A DNA stretch of 64,000 nucleotides from Larkinella sp965227735 (GCF_965227735.1 NZ_OZ245776.1:1302001-1366000); one strand, 5' to 3'. Positions 27,221-36,977 are shown, counted from the first letter of the stretch. The notes: generated by a model from the letters alone, not told the origin. Numbers and translations: made by a program.

Positions 27221-28552
27221 TCAGTTATTTTTCCGCGTTTTCCTGATCGGTTTTCCGTACTTCTTCATCATCTCCTCCGCGTGGTTCCGGCGCACATTCA
27301 CCTTCTTGTTTTTCTCGATTTTCTCGTGAAATGCCCCGCCGAAGGTATCGCTCAGGTGAATTTTGACACCCGGGTTTTTCATATTTACCTTCGGTTTTTC
27401 ATCGTCGGTCAGCACGTCCGAAATGACAAGGTCTTCGGGAAGCGGCAGCATCGGAATGGGGTAATTCATCAACTGCTCGATGGTGGCCTGCTGCTCCTTT
27501 TCCTTTTCGGCGATGAACGCAATGGCGATCCCGTTCCGGTCGGCGCGGCCCGTCCGGCCAATCCGGTGGATGTACATTTCGGGTACGTCCGGAATATCGA
27601 AATTGACGACGTGCGACACCTCGGCCACATCCAGCCCGCGGGCAATGATGTCGGTCGCAATCAGGATGCGGTAATTCCCCTCCTGAAATTGCCGGACCGA
27701 ATTGAAGCGATGGTTTTGTTCCTTGTTGGAGTGAATGACGCCGATTTGCTCGGGAAACTTCGCTTCCAGTTGCTCATAAAGCTGGTTGGCCAGATTCTTG
27801 GTTGCCACAAAAACCAGCACTTTCGTCATGTCGGCATCCTGACGGAGCAGCAATTCCAACAGGTTGATTTTGGTATAAAAATTCGGAACCGCATACGCCG
27901 TCTGGCTGATGTTTTCCAGGGGCGTTCCCACCGGAGCCGCTTCGACCCGAACGGGGTTGTTAAAATACGTTTCGATCAAGCCCTCCACCTCTTCGGTCAT
28001 GGTGGCCGAAAAAAGCAGGTTCTGCCGCCGAACGGGCAACAAATCCAGAATGGTGGTCAATTGCGTCCGAAATCCGAGGTTCAGCATTTCGTCCACCTCA
28101 TCGATCACCAGCCGCTTGATGGTTTTGGTTTTCAGTAACCCCTTGATGGACAAGTCGATCAACCGACCCGGTGTGGCCACCAGCACATCCATTCCCTGCT
28201 CCACTTCGGCAATCTGCGGTTTGATGTTCACCCCGCCGTAGATGCCCACCACCGCCAGATTCATATAGGGTGTCAACTGCTTCACCGCTTCCACGACCTG
28301 CACCACCAGTTCCCGCGTCGGAACGATGATGAGGAGTTGCGGAAGGCGGTCTTTCGAAAACTGGATTTGCCGCAGACACGGCAGCAGGTACGCAAACGTT
28401 TTGCCGGTTCCGGTTTGGGCAATGCCACACACATCTTTTCCCGACATCACCACCGAAAACACCGTCCGCTGAATGGGCGTGGGCGTGGTGTAGCCCAGAT
28501 CCGTCAAGGCATTTAAAAGCGGTTTATTCAGATTTAATTCTTCAAAAGTCAT
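27221..28552 (-). CDS. DEAD-box RNA helicase with basic C-terminal tail
   Basis: The 443-residue protein starts best at 28552 (MTFEELNLNKPLLNAL). All helicase motifs are present: Q motif TPIQRTVF, I AQTGTGKT, Ia PTRELVVQ, Ib TPGRLIDL, II DEVD rather than DEAD, III SAT, V TDIIARGLD and VI HRIGRTGRA. The DEVD variant of motif II still supplies the needed acidic pair. A basic tail (IEKNKKVNVRRNHAEEMM...KTRKNN) should bind RNA. The role is probably RNA remodelling. It is a paralogue of the helicase at 25.3 kb. Confidence 0.94.
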   Translation of the reverse strand: MTFEELNLNKPLLNALTDLGYTTPTPIQRTVFSVVMSGKDVCGIAQTGTGKTFAYLLPCLRQIQFSKDRLPQLLIIVPTRELVVQVVEAVKQLTPYMNLAVVGIYGGVNIKPQIAEVEQGMDVLVATPGRLIDLSIKGLLKTKTIKRLVIDEVDEMLNLGFRTQLTTILDLLPVRRQNLLFSATMTEEVEGLIETYFNNPVRVEAAPVGTPLENISQTAYAVPNFYTKINLLELLLRQDADMTKVLVFVATKNLANQLYEQLEAKFPEQIGVIHSNKEQNHRFNSVRQFQEGNYRILIATDIIARGLDVAEVSHVVNFDIPDVPEMYIHRIGRTGRADRNGIAIAFIAEKEKEQQATIEQLMNYPIPMLPLPEDLVISDVLTDDEKPKVNMKNPGVKIHLSDTFGGAFHEKIEKNKKVNVRRNHAEEMMKKYGKPIRKTRKNN

Positions 28553-28621
28553 ATCCTTTTCTATAAACGAAACCATTTAGGCTCTTTCACTCTTTAGTAG
28601 AAACGCTTATGCGCAACCTTC

Positions 28622-29059
28622 ATGAAAACACAAAATTACGAAAACCACGTTCGGTATTACCCTCCGCACCACTTTGTATTTTATCCGGTCGTTCTTATTC
28701 TGCTGGGAATCAGCCTTTACTATACGTTTAAAGGCGATGAACCGACTTTGATCTGGTTGTTCATTTCCCTTCTGATTGTCCTGATCACCTGGGTTGCTTT
28801 CATGCTGCGGCAACATTATGCGCTTAATAATCAGAACCGAATCGTTCGGCTGGAGATGCGGTTTCGGTATTATGTACTGACCAACCGGCGATTGGAAACC
28901 ATCGAAAACCAACTTTCGTTCGGCCAGCTTCTCGCCCTGCGGTTTGCATCGGACGACGAACTACCGGATTTGACCCAACGCGCTATCGCTGAAAACCTTA
29001 GCCCGGACGCGATCAAAAAGTCGATTGTCCACTGGATGCCCGATCATATGCGGGTTTAA
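28622..29059 (+). CDS. DUF6526 family membrane protein
   Basis: The 145-residue protein begins MKTQNYENHVRYYPPHHF, the conserved N-terminus of the DUF6526 family, followed by two membrane segments (about 20-37 and 45-62) and a cytoplasmic C-terminal half with QNRIVRLEMRFRYY, FGQLLALRFASDDELP and LTQRAIAENLSPDAIKKSI. Function is unknown. It is small, conserved in Bacteroidota and here stands alone, divergent from the helicase with only about 70 bases between. A repeat array begins 60 bases after the stop. Confidence 0.88.
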   Translation: MKTQNYENHVRYYPPHHFVFYPVVLILLGISLYYTFKGDEPTLIWLFISLLIVLITWVAFMLRQHYALNNQNRIVRLEMRFRYYVLTNRRLETIENQLSFGQLLALRFASDDELPDLTQRAIAENLSPDAIKKSIVHWMPDHMRV

Positions 29060-29120
29060 AATGGTTAACCAGTTTATGGTTTTAGGAAAATGCTGGGAGC
29101 GCTTGTATGAGAATCAAAAC

Positions 29121-29727
29121 AATCCCGTAGGGATGACCCATTTTGTATGAACCGTCCCGACGGGACTCATCCTCCTATCAATGCCCGTGGTTTCTACAAA
29201 ATGGACCATCCCTACGGGACGGATGGCAAAACCGGGGCTCCACGGGAAAATCCAAACAATCCCGTAGGGATGATCCATGTTGTAGAAACCACGTCAGCAG
29301 AATTCCAAATAATGCCGTAGGGATGATCCATGTTGTAGCAACCGCGTCCGCAAAAATTCAAAAAATCCCGTAGGGATGACCCATTTTGTATGAACCGTCC
29401 CGACGGGACTCATCTTCCTATCAATGCCCGTGGTTTCTACAAAATGGACCATCCCTACGGGACGGATGGCAAAACCGGGGCTCCACGGGAAAATCAAAAC
29501 AATCCCGTAGGGATGATCCATGTTGTAGAAACCGCGTCCGCAGAATTCCAAACAATCCCGTAGGGATGATCCATGTTGTAGAAACCGCGTCCGCAGAAAT
29601 CCAAACAATCCCGTAGGGATGATCCATTTTGTATGAACCGTCCCGACGGGACTCATCCTCCTATCAATGCCCGTGGTTTCTACAAAATGGACCATCCCTA
29701 CGGGACGGATGGCAAAACCGGGGCTCC
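29121..29727. repeat. 243-bp tandem repeat array built on a CCCGTAGGG core
   Basis: Two and a half copies of a 243-bp unit start at 29121, 29364 and 29607. Each unit contains forward copies of a 27-28 base core beginning AATCCCGTAGGGATGA, at 29121, 29258, 29311, 29364, 29501, 29554 and 29607, often 53 bases apart, and one inverted copy near 29194, 29437 and 29680. The core holds the palindrome TCCCGTAGGGA. Because the period is divisible by three, open frames persist through the array on both strands; I regard them as spurious. A second array with the same core lies at 61.7 kb. Confidence 0.9.
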
Positions 29728-29827
29728 TGCAAACACCTTTGGGGCTACAGAAAGAAATGGATTCCTGCCTACGAACAGGACAGACTTCCGGCCTTCATTC
29801 AAATACTTCTAAACGATTGAAAGGGTA

Positions 29828-30607
29828 TTACTGCGCCATTTCTTTCTTCAATGCATACACCAGGGCATGGTAATCAGTCACTTTTTTGGTGATCAACCCC
29901 TGCTTATTGATCACGAAATGAGTCGGATACGCGTTGATTTGCAGTTGGTCGGTCAGATAGTTTTCCTGATCCGGTATGACGGCGTAATCGAATTGTTTTT
30001 TCTTTAAAAACGCGGCCACCTTCTGCCGGGAATCCAGACAAAGGCTGAGAAACAGCACGTCCGGGCGGTTTTTGTAGTGGCTCTTCAGTTCGTTCAAAGC
30101 CGGCATTTCCTGCACACACGGCAAACAGGCAATAAACCAGCATTTCAACACCATTATTTTCCCTTTCGTACTCTGGTTGATGTAAACGTTTCCATCCATG
30201 TCCGTAAACTGATAGGCTGGCAGTGCCGTCCCTTCCTTCTGAAAATGCTCCAGTTCTTCCAAGCCCCAGTACTTGACCGTCGTTTTAATATCCTGACTGA
30301 CCGCACCCTCCAATTTAGACAACTGATACACCGCCGTCGAATCGTCCGATTTCAGCCGCAAGGGAAAATACCGTCCGGTGGAAATAGATTTCAGAAAACT
30401 CCCCTGCGTCATGGGGTTGGAGAGCGTATCCAGCGCCTGGTAATCGTCAGATAACTTTACGTTTTTTTCGCGATAAGCCAGAAAACTCGTGATGTCTTTC
30501 AGAAGGATAGCAGGTTCCGCAACGGGGTCGCCGTATCGTTTATTTTGACGACAGGAAATCGTGAACAGACTCACCAAAACAATTCCAAAAACAAGGCTCC
30601 ATTTCAT
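29828..30607 (-). CDS. TlpA-like thioredoxin-fold lipoprotein
   Basis: The 259-residue protein starts best at 30607 (MKWSLVFGIVLVSLF) with a lipobox ending TISC. The N-terminal 110 residues are family-unspecific; the C-terminal part is a thioredoxin-like domain with KIMVLKCWFIACLPCVQEMP, giving the redox pair CLPC, then FLSLCLDSRQKVAAFL and the cis-Pro segment AYPTHFVINKQG. It should act as a periplasmic or surface disulfide reductase or oxidase of the TlpA/ResA type. It is transcribed alone, between the repeat array and a divergent TonB-type receptor about 270 bases away. The redox partner is unknown. Confidence 0.9.
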   Translation of the reverse strand: MKWSLVFGIVLVSLFTISCRQNKRYGDPVAEPAILLKDITSFLAYREKNVKLSDDYQALDTLSNPMTQGSFLKSISTGRYFPLRLKSDDSTAVYQLSKLEGAVSQDIKTTVKYWGLEELEHFQKEGTALPAYQFTDMDGNVYINQSTKGKIMVLKCWFIACLPCVQEMPALNELKSHYKNRPDVLFLSLCLDSRQKVAAFLKKKQFDYAVIPDQENYLTDQLQINAYPTHFVINKQGLITKKVTDYHALVYALKKEMAQ

Positions 30608-30876
30608 CGTGGCAACGTACTGATTATCGATCATTTTTTACTCCTTTTTGCCAGAAAAATCCTACTTTTGTAGAAATAGGTAGTTGTGAGCTATCCGGAC
30701 CATTCTGGTTAGAACGCAAACTACACCCATTTCAAGTAGTTAAGGCCATCTCTTCCCAATTTGCGAGCAGTATCACATCGCCGACCCCGAACCAACCGGA
30801 GTCGATCTCACCATCTGTGCGTATCTAAAGTAAAAAAAGCACCAAACGGCCTTTGTTGTCTATACGAAATAAGCGA

Positions 30877-33357
30877 ATGAACCGAACCTTTATCTCCCTT
30901 TTCCTGCTACCGGGCATGTCTTCCCTAAACTTCAAAAAATACATTTTTTACGCAAGTCATCTGGCAATTTTCTGTGTCTTTACCTGCTCGTCTGGCTACG
31001 CCCAGGATGGGAAACTGAAAGTAAAGGGAAAAGCGATGGATGCCCAAACCAATGCTCCGCTTATTTTCGCCAGCGTCCGGCTGTTCAAACCGGCCGACAG
31101 TTCATTCGTTGCGGGGGCCATTACCACCGAAACCGGCGAATTTTCGGTTGATGCCGTGGCCGGAAATTACTACGCCGTTCTGGAATTTATTGGCTACAAA
31201 CCGCTGAAAAAATCCGGCATTCGCCTGACCCGCGACAATTCTCCGCTCGACATCGGTACGCTTAAACTCGCGGCTTCGGCCAGCACACTGGATGAAGTAG
31301 TGGTGCAGGGTGAAAAAAGCTCGATGGAATTTTCGCTGGATAAAAAGATCTTCAACGTGGGGAAAGACCTCGCCAACGCGGGTGGAACAGCCGCCGATAT
31401 TCTGAGTAACGTGCCGTCGGTGGCCGTGGATGTCGAGGGCAACGTCAGCCTGCGGGGCAGCAACAGCGTCCGGATTCTGATCGACGGAAAACCGTCGGGC
31501 CTGGTTAGCATCAAGGGCGGCAGCGGTTTGCAACAGTTGCAGGGCAGCAGCATCGAACGTATCGAGGTCATCACCAACCCGTCGGCGCGCTACGAAGCGG
31601 AAGGCATGGGCGGTATTATCAACATCATTCTGAAGAAAGAACGGAAAGAGGGTTTCAATGGCTCTTTTGACGTCATTGTCGGACACCCGACCAATTATGG
31701 CCTGGCCGCCAACGTCAATTACCGGCGCAAAAACCTGAATTTTTTCGTCAATTATACCGCTGCCTACCGGAACACACCCGGCCGCAGTACCCTGTATCAG
31801 GAGCTGTACCGCAACGATTCGACGTTCCTGACCGAGCAAAATTCGACCAGCAAACTTAAGGGGCAAAACAACAACGCCCGGGCCGGGATCGACTATTTTT
31901 TCAACGACAAAAACGTCCTGACGGGTGCCTATACCTGGCGGATCAGCAAGGGTAAACGGTTTACGGACATCCGCTACCGCGATTACCTTGCCAGCCTGAG
32001 CAACCCGCAAAGCATCACCTACCGCACGCAGGACGAAACCGAAACCGAACCCAATTCCGAATACGCCCTGACCTACAAACGGTCGTTCAAACGCCAGGGC
32101 CACGAACTGACCGCCGACCTGCGGTATCTCGATAACTGGGAAAAATCGGATCAGTATTTCGGCCAGCGGACGGTTCTGCCCGACGGCGGTCCTTCCAGCA
32201 TCCCGAGTTCGCTGCAACGGTCGATCAACGACGAAACCGAGAAGCAGTTTCTGGTGCAGATTGACTACATCCAGCCGTTTGCGAAAGATGGCAAGTTTGA
32301 GGCCGGTTTGCGGAGTAGCACGCGCGACATGACCAACAACTACTGGGTGCGGGAACAGACTTCCGACGGCGGCTGGATTCCGGTTCCGGGCCTGACCAAC
32401 GACTTTCTGTACGAAGAAAACATCAATGCGGTTTACGGGATGATTGGCAACAAAACCCGCAAGTTCTCATACCAGGCGGGGTTGCGGGCCGAGTGGACAG
32501 ACGTCACCACGACGCTGAAACAAACCAATGAGGTCAATCCCCGCAGCTACGCCAACCTGTTTCCGAGCGTTCACGTCACCTACGACATGCCGCAGCAGAA
32601 TGCGCTGCAACTGAGCTATAGCCGCCGGGTTCGCCGACCCAATTACAACGACCTCAGCCCGTTTTCGACCTTTAGTGACAACCGGAACTTCTGGAGCGGC
32701 AACCCCGATCTGAACCCGGAATTTACGGATGCTTTCGAAATTGGCCACATCAAATACTTCGCGAAAGGTTCGATCGGGTCGTCGCTGTACTACCGGCATA
32801 CCACCGGAAAAATCGTGCGCATCCGCCGGGTGGACGAAAACGGTTTTTCGAATACGCGCCCCGAAAACCTGGCGACGGAAGACTCCTACGGAGCCGAATT
32901 TACCAGTTCGTTTACACCCGTTAAATGGTGGAAAATGGACGGCAGCTTTAACTTCTTCCGCGCCATTACCAACGGCGACAACCTCGACGCCAACTTTCAG
33001 AGCGATACCTATAGCTGGTTTGTGCGAGCCACCAACCGGCTGACGGTTTGGGAAAAAACCGACGTTCAACTGCGCGCCAACTACGAAGCGCCCCAACTGA
33101 CCCCGCAGGGAAAACGGAAGGCCATTGCCACGCTGGATTTTGCGGTTAGCAAAGACATCATGAAAAACAACGCCACGCTGACCCTGAACGTAATCGACGT
33201 GTTTAACTCCCGCCGGTTTCGCTCCATCACCGAAGGTACCAATTTCTACACCGAAACCAACTCGCAGGGGCGGCTTCGGCAAATCAACCTGACGTTCAAT
33301 TACCGCTTGCGGCAGGCCAAGAAGAAAACGAAAGACGTCGGCGAAGGCGACTACTAG
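30877..33357 (+). CDS. TonB-dependent receptor-like outer membrane protein
   Basis: The protein has about 826 residues from the ATG at 30877; starts at 30853 or 30916 are also possible, all leading into a signal peptide that ends near GYAQDG. It carries a carboxypeptidase-regulatory-like domain (KVKGKAMDAQTNAPLIFASV), a plug domain with LDEVVVQGEKSSMEF, LSNVPSVAVDVEGNVSLRG, VRILIDGKP and ERIEVITNPSARYEAEGMGG, and an outer-membrane beta-barrel of the OMP_b-brl_3 type ending NLTFNYRLRQ. It lacks a SusD partner, so it is not a Sus system. Such proteins import metal complexes, peptides or unknown ligands. The basic C-terminal tail (KKKTKDVGEGDY) is unusual for a barrel end. Confidence 0.9.
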   Translation: MNRTFISLFLLPGMSSLNFKKYIFYASHLAIFCVFTCSSGYAQDGKLKVKGKAMDAQTNAPLIFASVRLFKPADSSFVAGAITTETGEFSVDAVAGNYYAVLEFIGYKPLKKSGIRLTRDNSPLDIGTLKLAASASTLDEVVVQGEKSSMEFSLDKKIFNVGKDLANAGGTAADILSNVPSVAVDVEGNVSLRGSNSVRILIDGKPSGLVSIKGGSGLQQLQGSSIERIEVITNPSARYEAEGMGGIINIILKKERKEGFNGSFDVIVGHPTNYGLAANVNYRRKNLNFFVNYTAAYRNTPGRSTLYQELYRNDSTFLTEQNSTSKLKGQNNNARAGIDYFFNDKNVLTGAYTWRISKGKRFTDIRYRDYLASLSNPQSITYRTQDETETEPNSEYALTYKRSFKRQGHELTADLRYLDNWEKSDQYFGQRTVLPDGGPSSIPSSLQRSINDETEKQFLVQIDYIQPFAKDGKFEAGLRSSTRDMTNNYWVREQTSDGGWIPVPGLTNDFLYEENINAVYGMIGNKTRKFSYQAGLRAEWTDVTTTLKQTNEVNPRSYANLFPSVHVTYDMPQQNALQLSYSRRVRRPNYNDLSPFSTFSDNRNFWSGNPDLNPEFTDAFEIGHIKYFAKGSIGSSLYYRHTTGKIVRIRRVDENGFSNTRPENLATEDSYGAEFTSSFTPVKWWKMDGSFNFFRAITNGDNLDANFQSDTYSWFVRATNRLTVWEKTDVQLRANYEAPQLTPQGKRKAIATLDFAVSKDIMKNNATLTLNVIDVFNSRRFRSITEGTNFYTETNSQGRLRQINLTFNYRLRQAKKKTKDVGEGDY

Positions 33358-33374
33358 CATTCAATTGATCGGAC

Positions 33375-34229
33375 ATGAGCACCCTCCAGATCCGCCGGAT
33401 GACGCTGCCGGACGTACAGGACATTGCCGTGGAATGGGCGGCTGCCGAAGGCTGGAATCCCGGTTTGGGCGACGCAGCCAGTTTCTACGCAGCGGACCCC
33501 GACGGTTTTCTGGCAGGCTGGATTAACGACCAGCCGATTGCCTGCATCTCGGCGGTGCGCTATGCTCCGAATTTTGGGTTCATCGGTTTCTACATCGTTC
33601 GGCCCGGCTACCGGGGGCAGGGCCACGGTCTGGCCCTCTGGAAAGCCGCCATGCAGCACCTAGAAGGGCGCATCATCGGTCTGGATGGCGTGGTCGAACA
33701 GCAGGACAACTACCGGCGATCCGGTTTTGCGTTGGCCTACAACAACATCCGTTTTGAAGGCACCACACCCCTGCCCATTTCCGCAGAAACCGGTGCCACG
33801 GTCGTTCCGGCCGACCAGCTTCCTTTCGAATCCCTCCTGGCCTACGACCGGCGTTATTTCCCGGCTGATCGGGCGGCTTTTCTGACGGCATGGCTTCGTC
33901 AGCCCGAGTCCAGGGCGTTGGCGATGGTAGCCGGTGAGAAAATCCAGGGGTATGGCGTGATTCGGCCCAGCCGCGAGGGGTATAAAATTGGCCCCCTGTT
34001 TGCCGAAACGCCCGTTTTTGCCCATCAGCTTCTGACCGGACTCGTTCAGTCCATTGCTCCCCAAACCCGGTTTTATCTGGATGTTCCGGCAGTCAACCCG
34101 GAAGCCTTGAACCTTGCGCACCGGTACGGAATGCAGCCGGTTTTTGAAACCGCCCGGATGTATGCTGGAAACGCCCCCCGAATCGATGTGAACGGCATCT
34201 TTGGCGTAACCACTTTCGAACTGGGCTGA
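33375..34229 (+). CDS. GNAT-family N-acetyltransferase with duplicated domain
   Basis: The 284-residue protein has an N-terminal GNAT domain with the acetyl-CoA-binding loop VRPGYRGQGHGLALWKAA and a second, more divergent GNAT-like or AcetylT_18-type half (ALAMVAGEKIQGYGVIRPSR, LAHRYGMQPVFETARMY). This two-domain form is common in Bacteroidota. The acceptor amine is not predictable. It starts 17 bases after the receptor gene and could be co-transcribed with it. It is cytoplasmic, without a signal. Confidence 0.9.
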   Translation: MSTLQIRRMTLPDVQDIAVEWAAAEGWNPGLGDAASFYAADPDGFLAGWINDQPIACISAVRYAPNFGFIGFYIVRPGYRGQGHGLALWKAAMQHLEGRIIGLDGVVEQQDNYRRSGFALAYNNIRFEGTTPLPISAETGATVVPADQLPFESLLAYDRRYFPADRAAFLTAWLRQPESRALAMVAGEKIQGYGVIRPSREGYKIGPLFAETPVFAHQLLTGLVQSIAPQTRFYLDVPAVNPEALNLAHRYGMQPVFETARMYAGNAPRIDVNGIFGVTTFELG

Positions 34230-34399
34230 AGCCTATCATTCCCTAGCTCACAGGTATTATGATCCTGAAAGAGCCCCATTATGTACCCAATCCCGCCAGT
34301 TACCAGTTTGGCTTACCGGAATTGCTTCTGCCTTGCGACCTTTGAATACCAATCCCAACGACTCTGGTCGGCGGGAGCAAACGCTAACGAACACAACGC

Positions 34400-35053
34400 A
34401 TGGCCCTTACACACCCCTTTAACACAGCTCCACAACCGTATGCTCAGGAATCCACCAACGTCATTTACGAACTGTTGTTCTGTGACTCCCTGGCGTATTA
34501 CAAAAACCGCATTCAGTCGCCGTACGAGTATCCGTGGACGGTTTTGCTGGCAGATACCGCAGACGCTTCCGATTTGCAGAACGTAGCGGCTGATCCGGAC
34601 GTTGAAACCCGGATCAAAGCCCTTGCCTGTCACCGGTTACGGGAAAACGGATTTCCCATCGAAAAGAGAGAATTGCTGGCGGTTGTCGTCGAAGTCGGTT
34701 TGGATACTGGCCTCGATGTGCTGGCTTCGTATCAGGACGGAACCGCCCGCTACATCAATCATACCGAACGGATGGTGATTTGGGAAGCTTCCGATTCCCG
34801 TTCCAATATCCTGACCTCCAACCTGTTCAACGCCAGCATCAACATCGTGACCAAAATTGGTCCCTGGGACGGCCCCCGGCGGCCTCATCCGGTCGAAGGA
34901 AATGTCCGGATTTCGTTTCTGGTTTCTGACGGACTTTATTTTGGCGAAGGTCCCATCAACGTTTTGTTCAGTGACGCCCTGGCGAGTCCGGCCCTGACAG
35001 CCGCCACCGAACTCATGCAATATGTAACGGAGAAAGACCTCGCCAATCAGTGA
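34400..35053 (+). CDS. Hypothetical protein, 217 aa
   Basis: I do not recognise the family of this 217-residue protein. It looks soluble, with no signal peptide or membrane segment, and is acidic. Notable segments are RIKALACHRLRENGFPIE, VGLDTGLDVLASYQDGTARY and INIVTKIGPWDGPRRPHPV, which look like a conserved mixed alpha/beta domain. The composition and codon use support a real gene. The preceding 170 bases contain no other gene. It is convergent with the SDR gene that ends the large operon, with only 8 bases between the stops. Confidence 0.72.
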   Translation: MALTHPFNTAPQPYAQESTNVIYELLFCDSLAYYKNRIQSPYEYPWTVLLADTADASDLQNVAADPDVETRIKALACHRLRENGFPIEKRELLAVVVEVGLDTGLDVLASYQDGTARYINHTERMVIWEASDSRSNILTSNLFNASINIVTKIGPWDGPRRPHPVEGNVRISFLVSDGLYFGEGPINVLFSDALASPALTAATELMQYVTEKDLANQ

Positions 35054-35061
35054 CGTTTTTT

Positions 35062-35853
35062 TTACCAGCTTGTCCAACCACCATCGACCAGTAAATTCTG
35101 CCCCGTAACAAACGCTGACGCATTAGAGGCCATGAAAACCACCGGGCCTTTGATGTCGTCATCGTTGGCAAACCGACCCAGGGGCGTCAGGCGTTTGTAG
35201 TTTTCGACAAATTCTTCCTTCCCGCTCATCTGCTCCACGCCGGGGCCATAACCGCCGGGGCTGATGCAATTCGCCCGGATGTTGTCTTTCCCATAGTAAT
35301 TCGCCAGCCATTTGGTAAAGCCCACCATGCCCCATTTGTCGTACGTATAATTGACCGGACTGGTCATGCCGGTAGTTCCATACACCGGAAAATGCGGGCC
35401 GACCGCGCCCTGTATCGAGCTGATGTTGATGATGTTACCTGATTTTTGCGGAAGCATCACGGCAATCACGGCCTGGGTGATCAGCACCAAACCGGTTGAA
35501 TTAATCCGTTGGGCTTTTTCCCAGCTTTCCCGGTCAATATCGGCCAGATTCTGGAAGCCTTCGCGGGAAACCGCATTGTTGACCAGCACATCGATCCGGC
35601 CAAAGCGGTTTTTTACGTCGTCCACAAACGCGCGAATCGAGTTTTCATCTTCCAGATCCAATGCCATGCCCTCGGCCCGCCAGCCCTTCTCCCGAATGGT
35701 CGCGGCAAATTTCCGGCATTTTTCACCATCCCGCGACGCAATGATGACCTCCGCACCGGCTTCGGCCAGAGCCCACGAAATGGGCGTCCCAAAAAAGCCC
35801 GCGCCACCGGTTACAATGGCAATTTTGCCCGAAAGACTGAATAAGTTTTTCAT
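35062..35853 (-). CDS. SDR-family oxidoreductase (last gene of the large operon)
   Basis: The 263-residue enzyme is a classical short-chain dehydrogenase: cofactor loop TGGAGFFG near 16-23, NNAV near 91, catalytic Ser in NISSIQG and YTYDK as the YxxxK motif, and the C-terminal GQNLLVDGG. It should oxidise or reduce a hydroxyl of a sugar-derived intermediate with NAD(P)H. It lies at the distal end of the nineteen-gene block that starts with SusC at 58.4 kb. A block of ATTCAATATTCG-type repeats separates it from the upstream aldo/keto reductase, so its expression may be reduced or independent. Confidence 0.92.
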   Translation of the reverse strand: MKNLFSLSGKIAIVTGGAGFFGTPISWALAEAGAEVIIASRDGEKCRKFAATIREKGWRAEGMALDLEDENSIRAFVDDVKNRFGRIDVLVNNAVSREGFQNLADIDRESWEKAQRINSTGLVLITQAVIAVMLPQKSGNIINISSIQGAVGPHFPVYGTTGMTSPVNYTYDKWGMVGFTKWLANYYGKDNIRANCISPGGYGPGVEQMSGKEEFVENYKRLTPLGRFANDDDIKGPVVFMASNASAFVTGQNLLVDGGWTSW

Positions 35854-35861
35854 TTGTTTTC

Positions 35862-36008
35862 CTTCAATATTCGTTGTTCGACATTCGTTTTTAAATTTCG
35901 TTATTCAATATTCGTTATTCAATATTCGCTATTCAATATTTAATTTATAACTAACAGACAAACAGCATCTTAATATCGAATAATGAATGACGAATAGCGA
36001 ATAATGAA
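35862..36008. repeat. Degenerate ATTCAATATTCG repeats between operon genes
   Basis: Several copies of a 12-15 base word close to TTATTCAATATTCG run from about 35868 to 35942, and complementary words (CGAATAATGAATGACGAAT) follow at about 35976-36006, so the block can fold back on itself. A related block lies at 38885-38997. It fills the whole gap between two operon genes. Confidence 0.8.
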
Positions 36009-36010
36009 GT

Positions 36011-36949
36011 TTAAAAACGCCACACCGCCGGTGTTACCACTTCTTCCTCCACCGCCTGAAACACGTCCTGGATTTCGGCCAGCACGTCGGGCGGAATCGC
36101 CGGGCCTGCCAGCAACGCAATATTCTGCTGGATTTGGGCCTGATTGACCGCTCCGAACACGATGCTATCGACCGCGGGCAAATCACGGACGAACGAAAAA
36201 GCAAGTTGGGCTACGGTCATCTGCGCCCGCTGCGCCAGCTTTTGCAGGGTAATGAGGTGGTGTTCTGCTTTTGTTAAACTGCCTTTCAACTGCGCCGGAT
36301 CCATAAAAAACAACCCCTGCAAAAACACACTGCGCGCAAAAACCAGCTTCGACTGGCTCCGCAATGAGTCGAGCAAGCCGGTTTTCAATAGCCGCTGATC
36401 GAAAACGTTCACCGGAATCTGCGTCGCTTCCAGTTCCTCTTCATCCAGGATATACGTCACATCCTCAGGCTCATACGCCGAAACGCCCCCGATGTCAATC
36501 AGCCCTTCTTCTTTCAGTCGGCGCACCATCGTCGGCAGAATTTTGATCACTTCCGCCATTGGTTCCGCGCCTTTGTGATGTAGGCAAACCGGCAGTCGAT
36601 CGACTTTCAAAGCGGCCAGGGATTCTTTTACACTCCGATGCACCTCGTCCCACGCCCGCTCCGGATGGCCGAGGTTGGCCGGGTTGATTTTGAATTTTGA
36701 CACCAGATTCAGGTCGTGCAAGTGGGCATTTTCTTCCAGAAAATCACCCAGCACCTGCTCCGAATGGCCGTATTGACGGGCCGTATCGAGCGTATTGATC
36801 CCGGCCTGTGCGGCAAGTTGAAGCATTCGGAAACTCTCCGCCCGATCCGGCATGCCTTCCGAATTCGAGATGCCGTAATTCAACCCCAACTGAACGGTTC
36901 CCAGCGTCAACTGCGAAAACCGGTAGTCCTGAAAAATGCGATACGTCAT
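36011..36949 (-). CDS. Aldo/keto reductase
   Basis: The 312-residue enzyme has the full catalytic tetrad Asp55 and Tyr60 (TLDTARQYGH), Lys85 (LVSKF) and His124 or His125 (CLHHKG), plus the cofactor-binding end DSIVFGAVNQAQIQQN. The protein should reduce an aldehyde or ketone with NADPH in the cytoplasm. In this operon it is a candidate for the reduction or oxidation of an aldose or keto-acid released from the imported glycan. The gene follows the NanM-like gene by 28 bases and is followed by repeats. Confidence 0.92.
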   Translation of the reverse strand: MTYRIFQDYRFSQLTLGTVQLGLNYGISNSEGMPDRAESFRMLQLAAQAGINTLDTARQYGHSEQVLGDFLEENAHLHDLNLVSKFKINPANLGHPERAWDEVHRSVKESLAALKVDRLPVCLHHKGAEPMAEVIKILPTMVRRLKEEGLIDIGGVSAYEPEDVTYILDEEELEATQIPVNVFDQRLLKTGLLDSLRSQSKLVFARSVFLQGLFFMDPAQLKGSLTKAEHHLITLQKLAQRAQMTVAQLAFSFVRDLPAVDSIVFGAVNQAQIQQNIALLAGPAIPPDVLAEIQDVFQAVEEEVVTPAVWRF

Positions 36950-36977
36950 GGGAGACTTATTTTTATAACCCGGGTAA

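Noticed and set aside
27161..28138. 325-codon open frame opposite the second DEAD-box helicase
   Set aside because: All helicase motifs are on the minus strand; this frame has none.
29143..29820. Repeated short open frames on both strands in the 243-bp array
   Set aside because: They arise because the repeat period is a multiple of three; no start signal, domain or coding-type substitution pattern supports them.
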